Source: Bacillus thuringiensis
GTDB lineage: Bacteria; Bacillota; Bacilli; Bacillales; Bacillaceae_G
NCBI RefSeq assembly: GCF_014932895.1
Contig: NZ_JACYOF010000001.1
Location: 372,001-436,000 of the forward strand
DNA: 64,000 bases
Direction: 5' to 3'
A model generated the notes under the pieces. The model was not told the origin of the DNA and ran no database searches. It worked only from the letters and a program-made list of their open reading frames with translations. Shown one piece after another: positions 15,998 through 24,413 of the stretch (positions are counted from its first letter, which is position 1; the number at the start of each line of letters is the position of its first letter). The position numbers were made by a program, and so were the translations under genes.

Positions 15998-17587
15998 ATG
16001 TGGAAAAAAATTATTCCTGCTGTCGCCGTTTTAAGCACCATTACTTTTTCAAGCGTATTCGCCGCTCCTCCATCTCAGACTCCTGCTGAACAAAACCGCT
16101 ACATAGACGTACAAATGCTCGGTATTAATGATTTCCATGGGCAACTAGATACTGTAAAAAAAATTAATAACAAAGAAGCTGGTGGCGCTGATTACTTAGC
16201 CACTTATTTAAAAGAACGTAAAAAACAAAACCCTAATACACTTCTCGTACATGCTGGCGATATTGTCGGAGCTAGCCCACCAGTTTCAGCATTGTTACAA
16301 GACGAACCAACTATTGAATTTTTAAACGACTTACAATTTGATGTTGGTACAATCGGAAACCATGAATTTGATGAAGGCATCGACGAAATGCGACGACTCA
16401 TTTACGGTGGTTACCATGAAAAAACTGGGGATTTCAAGGGAGCAAACTTCCCTTATGTCGCTGCAAACTTCTATAACAAATCAACTGGTCGCTTATTTTT
16501 ACCACCATTTACTGTAAAAATGGTAGATGGTGTTCCTGTGGGGTTCATTGGTGTTGTTACAACTGATACACCAAATGTCGTTATGCCTACTATGCTTAAA
16601 AATGTAGAAATCACTGACGAAGTTGAAACTATTAATAAATCCACACAACAATTAAAACGTCTCGGCGTTAAATCCATCGTCGTTCTTGCCCATGTCGGTG
16701 GAATAACCGATGATTCTGGCGTAACAAATGGAGACCTTACTCGAATTGCAAATGAAACGGATTCAGAAGTTGATGTTATTTTCGGTGGACATAGTCACAC
16801 GTATGTAAATGGTACAGTAAATAATAAACTAATCGTCCAAGCGAACTCTTATGGAATGGCTTTCTCTGATGTAGATGTAACGATTGATAGAAAAACAAAA
16901 GATATTGTGAAGAAAAAAGCGGAAGTTGTTACAACATATCATGAAGGTGTTGAGCCTGATAAACAAGTACAACAAAAGTTAAATCAATATAAAGAAAAAA
17001 TTGCACCACTTGTTAATGAAGTAGTTGGAAAATCTACAGCACCTATCGATCGTAAACAAAACGATGCTGGTGAGTCTACCCTTGGAAATTTAATTGCCGA
17101 CGCACAGCGCCAAACTATGCAAGTTCAAATCGCACTTATGAATCCTGGCGGCATCCGTAATGACTTAGACGCTGGCGATATTACATGGGGCGAATTGTAT
17201 GGCATTCAGCCTTTTGGAAATCAACTGATTAAAGTAAATTTAACAGGTCAAGATATTCGCGACATTTTAAATCAACAATGGCAAAAAGGAACGAAAAGAA
17301 TGCTTCAAATTTCAGGTATTCAATATACTTGGGATGCAAATAAATCAAACGGGGAAAAAGTTACAAATATACACTTAACAAACGGAGAAGAATTATCTCC
17401 ATCTAAAACGTATAGCGTAGTTGCAAATGCTTTCTTAGCTTCTGGCGGTGATGGATTCGTATCATTTAAAAATGGTAAAAATGCAGAAACTGGTCCAAAC
17501 GACTTTGAAGCACTAGTCGATTATGTAAAACAAGTAAAAGAGCCAATTCAACCAATTATTGATGGTAGAATTCAAAAAGTAAATTAA
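15998..17587 (+). CDS. Secreted bifunctional metallophosphatase / 5'-nucleotidase
   Basis: A 529-residue UshA/YfkN-type enzyme. It has a signal peptide (IIPAVAVLSTITFSSVFA), the metallophosphoesterase domain with LGINDFHGQLD, LVHAGDIVGASPP, GTIGNHEFDEG, LAHVGG and FGGHSHTYVNG (all metal ligands present), and a C-terminal 5'-nucleotidase domain (NPGGIRNDLDAGDITWGELYG, SGGDGF). There is no LPXTG or other anchor, so it is probably released. It should dephosphorylate extracellular nucleotides. The nucleosides could then feed the salvage enzymes. A larger wall-anchored relative is encoded at 36690-39119. Confidence 0.92.
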   Translation: MWKKIIPAVAVLSTITFSSVFAAPPSQTPAEQNRYIDVQMLGINDFHGQLDTVKKINNKEAGGADYLATYLKERKKQNPNTLLVHAGDIVGASPPVSALLQDEPTIEFLNDLQFDVGTIGNHEFDEGIDEMRRLIYGGYHEKTGDFKGANFPYVAANFYNKSTGRLFLPPFTVKMVDGVPVGFIGVVTTDTPNVVMPTMLKNVEITDEVETINKSTQQLKRLGVKSIVVLAHVGGITDDSGVTNGDLTRIANETDSEVDVIFGGHSHTYVNGTVNNKLIVQANSYGMAFSDVDVTIDRKTKDIVKKKAEVVTTYHEGVEPDKQVQQKLNQYKEKIAPLVNEVVGKSTAPIDRKQNDAGESTLGNLIADAQRQTMQVQIALMNPGGIRNDLDAGDITWGELYGIQPFGNQLIKVNLTGQDIRDILNQQWQKGTKRMLQISGIQYTWDANKSNGEKVTNIHLTNGEELSPSKTYSVVANAFLASGGDGFVSFKNGKNAETGPNDFEALVDYVKQVKEPIQPIIDGRIQKVN

Positions 17588-17620
17588 GTGCATATCTTTT
17601 ATCCGTAATATATATTAAGT

Positions 17621-17664
17621 AAAAAAGGATACTCGTTCTTCCAGTGAACATAGTATCCTTTTCT
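17621..17664. terminator. Terminator between nucleotidase and HTH/RHH genes
   Basis: Stem AAAAGGATACT / AGTATCCTTTT with an 18-base loop that has its own weak GTTC/GAAC pairing. Confidence 0.7.
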
Positions 17665-18141
17665 TCAATTATCAAAATGGGATGTTTTGTTAAAATCATA
17701 TTGCTGTAAAAATTGTTGTAAAGCCTCTTCTACAAGTTTAGATTTTTGAACTCCTTTTGATTCTGATATAACGTCTAATCTTGCTAATATTTCTTTATTA
17801 ATAGAAAAGGTTCGTTTCTTTTTCTCTGTACTTTTACTCATAATTGGTGCACTTACTTCTTCTCTTTTTCTTAATAATTCATAAATGCTTTGTAATTGCT
17901 CATAAATTAATACTTGATAATCTGTTTTTGCATATTGAAGGGCGGTCGCTTCTTGGAGTTGTAAGTGACGCGGTTCTTCTCCATCTCCTACAAAAATACG
18001 TTTCTTCCGCTCTCCGTCATATTCGTATCCAATCAATCTTAATTTCTTTGATAATGTATATGGGCTTATTTCAAGGCGCTTTGCTATAATAGCAATTGAT
18101 TCACGTCTATTTAGGCAATCTATAATTTCTCCAATCGTCAC
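17665..18141 (-). CDS. DNA-binding protein with N-terminal HTH and C-terminal ribbon-helix-helix
   Basis: A 158-residue protein. Its N-terminal region (IGEIIDCLNRRESIAIIAKR plus LEISPYTLSKKLRLIGY) has the spacing of a helix-turn-helix that reads an operator. A Glu/Arg-rich helical linker follows. The C-terminal RTFSINKEILARLDVISESK with a VQKSKLVEEALQQFLQ helix resembles the RHH/CopG fold. The start is the GTG at 18141 behind GGGAGGAGGG. It is divergent from a hydrolase gene. Double DNA-binding architecture is unusual and the target is unknown. Confidence 0.7.
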   Translation of the reverse strand: MTIGEIIDCLNRRESIAIIAKRLEISPYTLSKKLRLIGYEYDGERKKRIFVGDGEEPRHLQLQEATALQYAKTDYQVLIYEQLQSIYELLRKREEVSAPIMSKSTEKKKRTFSINKEILARLDVISESKGVQKSKLVEEALQQFLQQYDFNKTSHFDN

Positions 18142-18262
18142 AATTTCCCTCCTCCCATGTTGAAATGACACTAGTATGGTATGTTACAATGATTTTCTAA
18201 CAGTGTATGCAAAACAAATAGCCTGTGCGATTCATACGATTTCAGAAAAGGAGGCTTTCAAT

Positions 18263-19261
18263 ATGCTTTTTCGTAGCTATACCCCACAGTTCTATAATGA
18301 AAATAAACAACTCATTCCTAATAGTATCGCTACGTTAGAAAGCGTTATGATTAACAACCGAAAACAATTCCTCCTTATGCGCGGGCAAAACGTAGAACAG
18401 CCTATTTTATTATGCTGTCACGGTGGCCCTGGCATGGCACAAATCGGTTTTATTCGCCATTTTCAAAAAGAATTAGAGAAGCACTTTATCGTTATTAATT
18501 GGGATCAACGCGGAGCAGGTAAATCCTTTTCAGTGAAAGACTTCGGGGCAACCTTTACAATCGAACAATTCGTTTCCGATGCAAAAGAAGTTATTCAGTA
18601 TGTGCTTAAAAGGTTCAACAAACAAAAACTATTTCTCGCTGGTCATTCTTGGGGAAGTATTATCGGGCTTACCATCGCACATCGACACCCGAAATATATC
18701 GATGCTTACATTGGTATTGGGCAGATTGTACATATGAAACAAAACGAAGAATTGCTATATCAACATTTGATTAACTCTGCAAAAAAGCATGATCATAAAA
18801 GAGCATTGGCTTCCCTTTTAAAATTAGGTAAACCGCCCTTTTTAGATACGAGACGCCTTATTATTCAAAGAAAGTGGCTTGGTACATTCGGAGGAGCAAT
18901 CCAAAACGGATCTTCCTTTTCTTTCATACGAAAAGGTTTCTTTTCTCCTGAATATACGCTATTAGATTGGTTCAAGTTTCTCGCAGGTAACTTAAAATCT
19001 GGCGTTTTATGGGAAGAAATGCTGACAATCGATTTCTTTTCATCTATTTCAAGTTTATCTATTCCAGTTTATTTTTGTTCTGGTCGCTATGATTATCAAA
19101 CTCCTTATGCACTCGTTCAACAATATTGTGATGTTATTGAAGCACCTATAAAAAAAATGATTTGGTTCCCAAATTCAGCACATTCTCCTGATTTAGAAGA
19201 ACCAGAACTATTTGCAAATTCTTTACAGTCCATTAAACAAGAGCTAGCTTTTCAACGATAA
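18263..19261 (+). CDS. Alpha/beta hydrolase, proline iminopeptidase-like
   Basis: A 332-residue alpha/beta hydrolase. It has the oxyanion HGGPGMAQIGF, the nucleophile elbow AGHSWGSIIGL, an acid in YFCSGRYDYQTPY and the catalytic His in NSAHSPDLEEP. HGGPG with GxSWGS is typical of prolyl aminopeptidase-like S33 enzymes, but the substrate is not certain. The start at 18263 is fixed by AAAGGAGG nine bases upstream. Upstream in-frame sequence is the intergenic region of the divergent HTH/RHH gene. Confidence 0.88.
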   Translation: MLFRSYTPQFYNENKQLIPNSIATLESVMINNRKQFLLMRGQNVEQPILLCCHGGPGMAQIGFIRHFQKELEKHFIVINWDQRGAGKSFSVKDFGATFTIEQFVSDAKEVIQYVLKRFNKQKLFLAGHSWGSIIGLTIAHRHPKYIDAYIGIGQIVHMKQNEELLYQHLINSAKKHDHKRALASLLKLGKPPFLDTRRLIIQRKWLGTFGGAIQNGSSFSFIRKGFFSPEYTLLDWFKFLAGNLKSGVLWEEMLTIDFFSSISSLSIPVYFCSGRYDYQTPYALVQQYCDVIEAPIKKMIWFPNSAHSPDLEEPELFANSLQSIKQELAFQR

Positions 19262-19390
19262 AAAAATAGCCTCTTTTACATTTCATAGAAAACATTTTAT
19301 AATAATGTGTCGCAAGTATGCATAAATATAGCAAACTGCGTCATATTTACTTGCCTTCACAGAATAAAAATTAGGGAGATTACATTTATT

Positions 19391-20710
19391 ATGAACGCTG
19401 TACTCGTTGCAGTAGCAGTCATGCTATTGCTTAGTTTGTTACGTGTCCAGGTCATTGTCGCCATCATCGTTGGAGCTCTAACAGGCGGAATTATCGGCGG
19501 ACTCGGTATTTCAGAAACAATTAACACTTTTACAACAGGACTTGGAAACAGTGCTCCCATCGCTTTAAGCTATGCAATGCTTGGTGGTTTCGCTATTTCC
19601 CTTTCCAAAACTGGACTTCCAGATGCCATGATTCAAGCCGCATTAAAATGGATTGGCGATGAACAAGACACGAAAAAACAAGTTTATTCTAAAATACTTA
19701 TTTTATTCATCATTTTAACAATGGCTTGTTTCTCACAAAACATTATCCCTGTTCATATCGCTTTCATCCCAATCTTAATTCCAGCACTTTTAAAAGTATT
19801 AAATGGCTTGAAAGTGGATCGTAGACTTGTTACATGTATTATTACATTCGGATTAATTACACCTTATATGTGGGTCCCAGCAGGATTTGGAAAAATTTAT
19901 CATGACGTATTACAAACCAATGCTGCACAAAGCGGTCTTACATTTGATGTTACACTTATTCCAAAAGCAATGACTATTCCAGCAATCGGTATGATTATCG
20001 GATTATGTGTAGCGGTATTCATTACGTATCGAAAACCTCGTACGTATGACACAGAACAAATTTATACTACCGAAAATGAAATCGTTCCCTATACAAAACG
20101 AAGCGTTACTTTTGGACTACTATCTATCCTAGCTACATTAACTGTTCAATTAGCAACAGAATCAATGATTTTCGGTGCTTTAGCGGGGATTATCGTCTTA
20201 TCAGTTAGTGGTAGTCTACCTCTTAAAGAAGCAGATTCAATATTAACAAGCGGAATGCGTATGATGTCATTTATCGGATTTGTTATGATTTCTGCCGCTG
20301 GATTTGGCGCTGTTCTTCGAAAAACAGGACATGTCGAATCGCTTGTGCAAACGAGTGCACATATAATCGGAAATAACAAACCACTTGCTGCATTTCTTAT
20401 GCTCGTTATTGGACTTCTCGTTACAATGGGAATTGGTTCGTCCTTTTCAACAATCCCTATCTTAACAACAATTTTCGTACCTCTTTGCATTCAACTTGGA
20501 TTTAGTCCAATGGCCACAATTGCAATTATTGGTACAGCAGGAGCGCTAGGCGATGCAGGATCTCCAGCATCAGATAGTACACTTGGACCAACATCTGGTT
20601 TGAATGCTGACGGTCAACATCATCATATATGGGATACATGTGTACCAACTTTTCTGCATTATAATATACCGTTACTTATATTCGGTTTTATTGCCGCCAT
20701 TACATTATAA
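19391..20710 (+). CDS. YuiF-like Na+/H+ antiporter-family amino-acid transporter
   Basis: A 439-residue polytopic protein of the Na+/H+ antiporter (NhaC-like/YuiF) family, with about 11-12 helices. Characteristic parts are LLSLLRVQVIVAIIVGALTG at the N-terminus, SQNIIPVHIAFIPILIPALL in the middle, and GTAGALGDAGSPASDSTLGP near the C-terminus. Relatives are predicted to carry amino acids such as histidine. The ATG at 19391 with GGGAG upstream is chosen and the 28-residue longer frame is leader sequence. It converges on a LacI-type regulator. Confidence 0.85.
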   Translation: MNAVLVAVAVMLLLSLLRVQVIVAIIVGALTGGIIGGLGISETINTFTTGLGNSAPIALSYAMLGGFAISLSKTGLPDAMIQAALKWIGDEQDTKKQVYSKILILFIILTMACFSQNIIPVHIAFIPILIPALLKVLNGLKVDRRLVTCIITFGLITPYMWVPAGFGKIYHDVLQTNAAQSGLTFDVTLIPKAMTIPAIGMIIGLCVAVFITYRKPRTYDTEQIYTTENEIVPYTKRSVTFGLLSILATLTVQLATESMIFGALAGIIVLSVSGSLPLKEADSILTSGMRMMSFIGFVMISAAGFGAVLRKTGHVESLVQTSAHIIGNNKPLAAFLMLVIGLLVTMGIGSSFSTIPILTTIFVPLCIQLGFSPMATIAIIGTAGALGDAGSPASDSTLGPTSGLNADGQHHHIWDTCVPTFLHYNIPLLIFGFIAAITL

Positions 20711-20742
20711 AAGGTGCGTTCTATACGCACCTTTTACTTTTT
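20709..20742. terminator. Terminator after the YuiF-like gene
   Basis: Stem AAAAGGTGCGT / ACGCACCTTTT followed by AC and six T. It overlaps the end of the convergent LacI gene. Confidence 0.8.
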
Positions 20743-21597
20743 TATTTTTCTTTTTAATTGTTGAAAAGCTATTTTCCCATTCTCCTCGAAATCACTTTCA
20801 ATTGCCGGTAGTGATGGTCCTATCCATCCACACTCTATACTCCCATTCGGTCCAATAATTTTTAATTTATCTGGTATATGAATATTTAGAAATTTCGCTG
20901 CTCGAATTAACTCAATAGCAATCTTATCACTTAAAGTTACAATTCCATCTATATACGGATGATTTTGCAATAATGTAATGAACTGTTTATTCGTGTATCC
21001 TTGTATACTTTCTTCCCGATAAGACATCCCTTTATCCCAAACTGCGTCTAAAAATCCTGATACATGCTCTTCCATTTCTTCACTTTCTTCTCCCTCACCG
21101 AAATAAGCAAGAAAGTGACATCCTTTCTCTTTTAATAGAGAGACCGCTCTCTGTCCACTTTCATAATGATTTGTAAGGGATTGCTTTTCATCAATCACAA
21201 CAAATGGAAATGCAATTTCTCCTATACTTTTAAAAACTGATTTTGGCAAAATAACACCCGCAACGTTATTTTGCTCCAACATATATATGTATCTATTTTT
21301 ATTCTCTATATTACAAACAATTATTTGATATCCTTCTTTATATGCCTCTTCCTCAATACAATGTAGCAAAGTGATATTTGATGGATTACGTAAATTATCT
21401 ACAAGCAATGCAATGATCGTTGAAGATTTTTTAAATAAAGGCTTCGCTGTAGCATTCGGCCTATATTGTAACGCTTCAATTGCTTCCTTTACTTGTTTTA
21501 CCGTATCTTCATGAACGTATCCCTTTTCATTAATAACTCGTGAAACGGTTGCGACTGAAACACCTGCCAATTTTGCAACATCACGTATAGTTGCCAC
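20734..21597 (-). CDS. LacI-family transcriptional regulator
   Basis: A 287-residue LacI/GalR repressor. The N-terminal headpiece is textbook (TIRDVAKLAGVSVATVSRVI), and the hinge helix is present in degenerate form (YRPNATAKPL instead of the usual N-x-x-A-R-x-L). The periplasmic-binding-like effector domain follows. At 287 residues it is about 40 shorter than typical LacI proteins, yet ends in a normal C-terminal subdomain (LPAIESDFEENGKIAFQQL), so it may have lost an internal segment. No sugar genes are linked and the effector is unknown. Confidence 0.85.
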   Translation of the reverse strand: MATIRDVAKLAGVSVATVSRVINEKGYVHEDTVKQVKEAIEALQYRPNATAKPLFKKSSTIIALLVDNLRNPSNITLLHCIEEEAYKEGYQIIVCNIENKNRYIYMLEQNNVAGVILPKSVFKSIGEIAFPFVVIDEKQSLTNHYESGQRAVSLLKEKGCHFLAYFGEGEESEEMEEHVSGFLDAVWDKGMSYREESIQGYTNKQFITLLQNHPYIDGIVTLSDKIAIELIRAAKFLNIHIPDKLKIIGPNGSIECGWIGPSLPAIESDFEENGKIAFQQLKRKIKK

Positions 21598-21696
21598 ATC
21601 GTCACCCCTTAATATGGTAATAGATTACAATTTTACGGTAACTTAAATTACAGTATTCGTCAAGGATAATAACTTATATTTCTGAAAATTGTTACA

Positions 21697-22179
21697 TCAT
21701 TTCATTAAACGATACTCCAACTGAATTTCATGTAAAATTGGGATATTATCATACCCGATACGTGGAATTTCTTTCTTTATTTTTCGTGCCTCTTCCACTG
21801 CATTCACATATAAATTAGTCATCACAAAATTACGTTTTTGGTAAAAACGTAACGCATTCATATTATCATTTGTTGTAATAAGCCAAACCTGTTGGCACCG
21901 TCCTTCTTCTGCAACTTGCAATACACAATCCACAAGTTTCGTCCCTATTCCTTTTCTTTCTTCAAAGCTATCTAACGATACAATTTCGCACATATTTCCG
22001 GCCACTTCATACGTTATAATTCCGATTATTCTGTCATCTGAGAGCGCAACAAATCCTGGTAACTCTTCTAACTGATGCCTCTTACCACGTGAAACCATCA
22101 ATGAGCTTCCCCAGTTCTCACACATAAACATTCGGATTGTTTCTTTCATTGCTGGTGTAATTTTTTGTATATGCACCAT
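21697..22179 (-). CDS. GNAT-family N-acetyltransferase
   Basis: A 160-residue GNAT enzyme with motif A EERKGIGTKLVDCVLQVAEE and motif B NDNMNALRFYQKRNFVMTNL. These positions bind acetyl-CoA pyrophosphate and the acceptor. The substrate cannot be deduced. It stands alone between the LacI gene and the divergent yqkD, with its own SD (GGGGAG) just upstream. Confidence 0.85.
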   Translation of the reverse strand: MVHIQKITPAMKETIRMFMCENWGSSLMVSRGKRHQLEELPGFVALSDDRIIGIITYEVAGNMCEIVSLDSFEERKGIGTKLVDCVLQVAEEGRCQQVWLITTNDNMNALRFYQKRNFVMTNLYVNAVEEARKIKKEIPRIGYDNIPILHEIQLEYRLMK

Positions 22180-22260
22180 TTCCTATTTCTCCCCTTTTCT
22201 ATCATTGTGATACAATGTAAGTGTATCACATGTAACGATATTTGGAGGATGAGGTAAAGT

Positions 22261-23184
22261 ATGAAACGTTTTTTTACAGCATTGTTTACTATACTAGGTG
22301 CACTAACCGCTATTGGGATTTTCTTTACAAATAAAGTTATGTACTTGAAGAAAAAAACAGAGGAAGAAGTTTTAGAACGCGAAACGAAAAAACATTTTCA
22401 TTTGGACGATTTTAACGCCATTCAAAAAGAAGAGATTCACATCCCTTCTCAATTCGGATACGAAATTCATGGATATTACATACCAGCTGGTCATTCCAAT
22501 AAATTTATGATTTTTTGTCATGGTGTGACTGTAAATAAAATGAACTCTGTTAAATATGCAAACTTATTTTTAAGCAGAGGATATAACGTATTTATTTATG
22601 ACCATCGTCGTCATGGTAAAACTGGTGGCAAAACGACGAGCTATGGCTACTATGAAAAACATGATTTAAAATCAGTAGTTGACTGGCTAAAAGATCGTTT
22701 CGGAACGAATATTACACTCGGAATTCATGGAGAATCTATGGGAGCTGCAACTCTTCTTCAATATGCGGGACTTGTAGAAGATGGTGCCGATTTTTATATT
22801 GCTGATTGTCCTTTCTCTGATTTTTATGGACAGTTACAACATCGCTTAAAGGTTGAATTTCATTTGCCAAAATGGCCTTTATTACCTTTAGCAAACGCCT
22901 TTTTAAAAGTTCGTGACGGCTATACAATTCGTGAAGTTTCACCAATTGATTGCATAAAAAACATTAACAATCCCGTTCTATTTATTCATAGTAAAGATGA
23001 TGACTATATTTTATCTGATATGACGAAATCACTTTATGAAGCGAAAGAGAATAATAAACAACTTTATATCGCAGAACATGGTGCACACGCTTGCTCTTAT
23101 AATGAAAATAAAGAAGAGTACGAAGCTGCCATTGACGAATTTTTAAACACATATGTAAAAGAAACAAAAAACAGGCTTGCATAA
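22261..23184 (+). CDS. yqkD: Membrane-tethered alpha/beta hydrolase YqkD
   Basis: A 307-residue hydrolase with an N-terminal uncleaved helix (FFTALFTILGALTAIGIFF), so the catalytic domain probably sits outside the membrane. Catalytic features are the oxyanion FCHGVTVNKMNS, the nucleophile GIHGESMGAATLL, Asp in IHSKDDDYI and His in AEHGAHACS. Length and locus match B. subtilis YqkD. The substrate is unknown. The SD GGAGGATGAGG precedes the ATG. Confidence 0.88.
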   Translation: MKRFFTALFTILGALTAIGIFFTNKVMYLKKKTEEEVLERETKKHFHLDDFNAIQKEEIHIPSQFGYEIHGYYIPAGHSNKFMIFCHGVTVNKMNSVKYANLFLSRGYNVFIYDHRRHGKTGGKTTSYGYYEKHDLKSVVDWLKDRFGTNITLGIHGESMGAATLLQYAGLVEDGADFYIADCPFSDFYGQLQHRLKVEFHLPKWPLLPLANAFLKVRDGYTIREVSPIDCIKNINNPVLFIHSKDDDYILSDMTKSLYEAKENNKQLYIAEHGAHACSYNENKEEYEAAIDEFLNTYVKETKNRLA

Positions 23185-23196
23185 GCCTGTTTTTTA
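23165..23196. terminator. Bidirectional terminator between yqkD and yqkC
   Basis: Perfect stem AAAAACAGGCTT / AAGCCTGTTTTT with a GCAT loop between convergent genes. Confidence 0.85.
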
Positions 23197-23439
23197 CTGC
23201 GCTAAAACGTCTGTAACTTGTTCCATATTTTCAGAAATCCACTTTACTGCCTCATCTAGCGTTGGGAATTCCGTCGTTTGGAAGGTCACCTCATCTTGAA
23301 GTAACCAAACATCTTTCGATTCTTGTCCTACACCTGCGATTGACCAATGAAGTAAACTATATGGATGATTATCATTCAAAAATGATGCCCACGTGCGCTC
23401 ATTTGCAATATTTTGTAGTGTTCGTAATTGTTTATCCAT
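23194..23439 (-). CDS. yqkC: YqkC-like (DUF2552) small protein
   Basis: An 81-residue soluble protein with aromatic-rich central strands (SLLHWSIAGVGQESKDVWLL) and an acidic C-terminal helix (LDEAVKWISENMEQV). It is convergent with yqkD exactly as expected for YqkC in Bacillus. Function unknown and no motif recognised. Confidence 0.75.
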   Translation of the reverse strand: MDKQLRTLQNIANERTWASFLNDNHPYSLLHWSIAGVGQESKDVWLLQDEVTFQTTEFPTLDEAVKWISENMEQVTDVLAQ

Positions 23440-23577
23440 CTTTCGTCACCTTACTCTAATCAGTTATAAAAGCTATTATAACATTCCCTCTTCTTCTGTA
23501 CAAAGAACTCTTTTTTATTGTCAAGTCCTTCCCCTGATTATATGATGAGATTAAGCGTTTGGAAAGGGGGGATAACG

Positions 23578-23784
23578 TTGGCAAAAGTACAGATTAAAGT
23601 AAATGATAATGGCTCTTTTCGCGTTACAGGGGACGTGGAATTAGTCGATTCACAAGGGAATGTATTCCCGGCAAAACCGGCATTTTCTTTATGCCGTTGT
23701 GGTTTATCAAAAAATATGCCTTATTGTGATGCTTCGCATAAAGGTAAATTCGAATCTGTGGTTAGAGCACCAGAGGCTGAGTAA
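23578..23784 (+). CDS. CDGSH-type iron-sulfur protein
   Basis: A 68-residue protein with the [2Fe-2S] ligand pattern C-x-C-x2-S-x3-P-x-C-D-x-S-H, read here as LCRCGLSKNMPYCDASHKG. All three Cys and the His are present, but the usual Gly of CDGSH is Ala. The TTG at 23578 is used because AAGGGGGGATAACG supplies an SD. The longer ATG frame starts inside the upstream region. Such proteins handle electrons or Fe-S clusters. The partner here is unknown. Confidence 0.85.
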   Translation: MAKVQIKVNDNGSFRVTGDVELVDSQGNVFPAKPAFSLCRCGLSKNMPYCDASHKGKFESVVRAPEAE

Positions 23785-23794
23785 TTTTGTATGT

Positions 23795-23829
23795 AACATG
23801 CACATTTTTTTGTGCATGTTTTTTTTTCA
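23795..23829 (+). terminator. Terminator after the CDGSH gene
   Basis: Stem AACATGCACA / TGTGCATGTT with a T6 loop and a tail of more than eight T. Confidence 0.85.
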
Positions 23830-23962
23830 TTATTCCTTTTCCTTACAATGTTTCTCCTACTTTTCTCCTCGTTAAAACCTACATGTATTTTCAAACAATT
23901 CTTCACATTCGAATATTTTTTACTAGCCTTTTTTCTTTTTTGTGCTATAATTTGAGCAAACA

Positions 23963-24101
23963 GCATCCTTCGGGGTCGGGTGAAATTCCCAACCGGCGGT
24001 GATGAAGTGCAAACTTCTAAGTCCGTGACCCGTTTTCAACTCGAAAACGGTGGATCTAGTGAAACTCTAGGGCCGACAGTATAGTCTGGATGGGAGAAGG
24101 A
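23963..24101 (+). promoter_or_regulatory. FMN riboswitch (RFN element)
   Basis: All conserved blocks are in order: TTCGGGG, GGGTGAAATTCCCAACCGGC, AGTCCGTGACCC, GGATCTAGTGAAACTCTAGG, GCCGACAGTATAGTCTGGAT and GGGAGAAGG. A TATAAT (23946-23951) lies just upstream. Binding of FMN should favour the terminator at 24355-24388 in front of ribD. Confidence 0.96.
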
Positions 24102-24413
24102 TATGTTTCTAGTTTTTTATATAGTGAATACACTTTTATTTCAGTATGCATATTTTTAAAGGTTCACTTTTGAAGCTTTATATATGTTTAATTTTCTATA
24201 CTCATTTTTTATACTGAAATAAAAAGAGACAACTAGCGTTTGAAAAATTTCATATCTTTGCTAGGTTTTTTCCTTATGCAAAAATATGAATCTTCGTTAG
24301 GTTTCTTTCCTATGCTTTTGTATTCGAACTATATTTCTAGAAATCACGTCTCCCAAACCCCAAGGATATAAAATCCTTGGGGTTTTTTGATTTTTTTAGG
24401 AGAGGTGAAGAGA
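24102..24413 (+). promoter_or_regulatory. Long expression platform of the FMN riboswitch with terminator
   Basis: About 250 nt separate the aptamer from the terminator (AAACCCCAAGGAT / ATCCTTGGGGTTT, 24355-24388). The region holds a 14-bp inverted repeat (TTTTATTTCAGTAT 24134-24147 with ATACTGAAATAAAA 24211-24224) and a degenerate direct repeat (TAGGTTTTTTCCTTATGC / TAGGTTTCTTTCCTATGC). TCTCCCA (24349-24355) can pair with TGGGAGA at the aptamer's 3' end (24091-24097), which may be the antiterminator contact. Confidence 0.75.
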
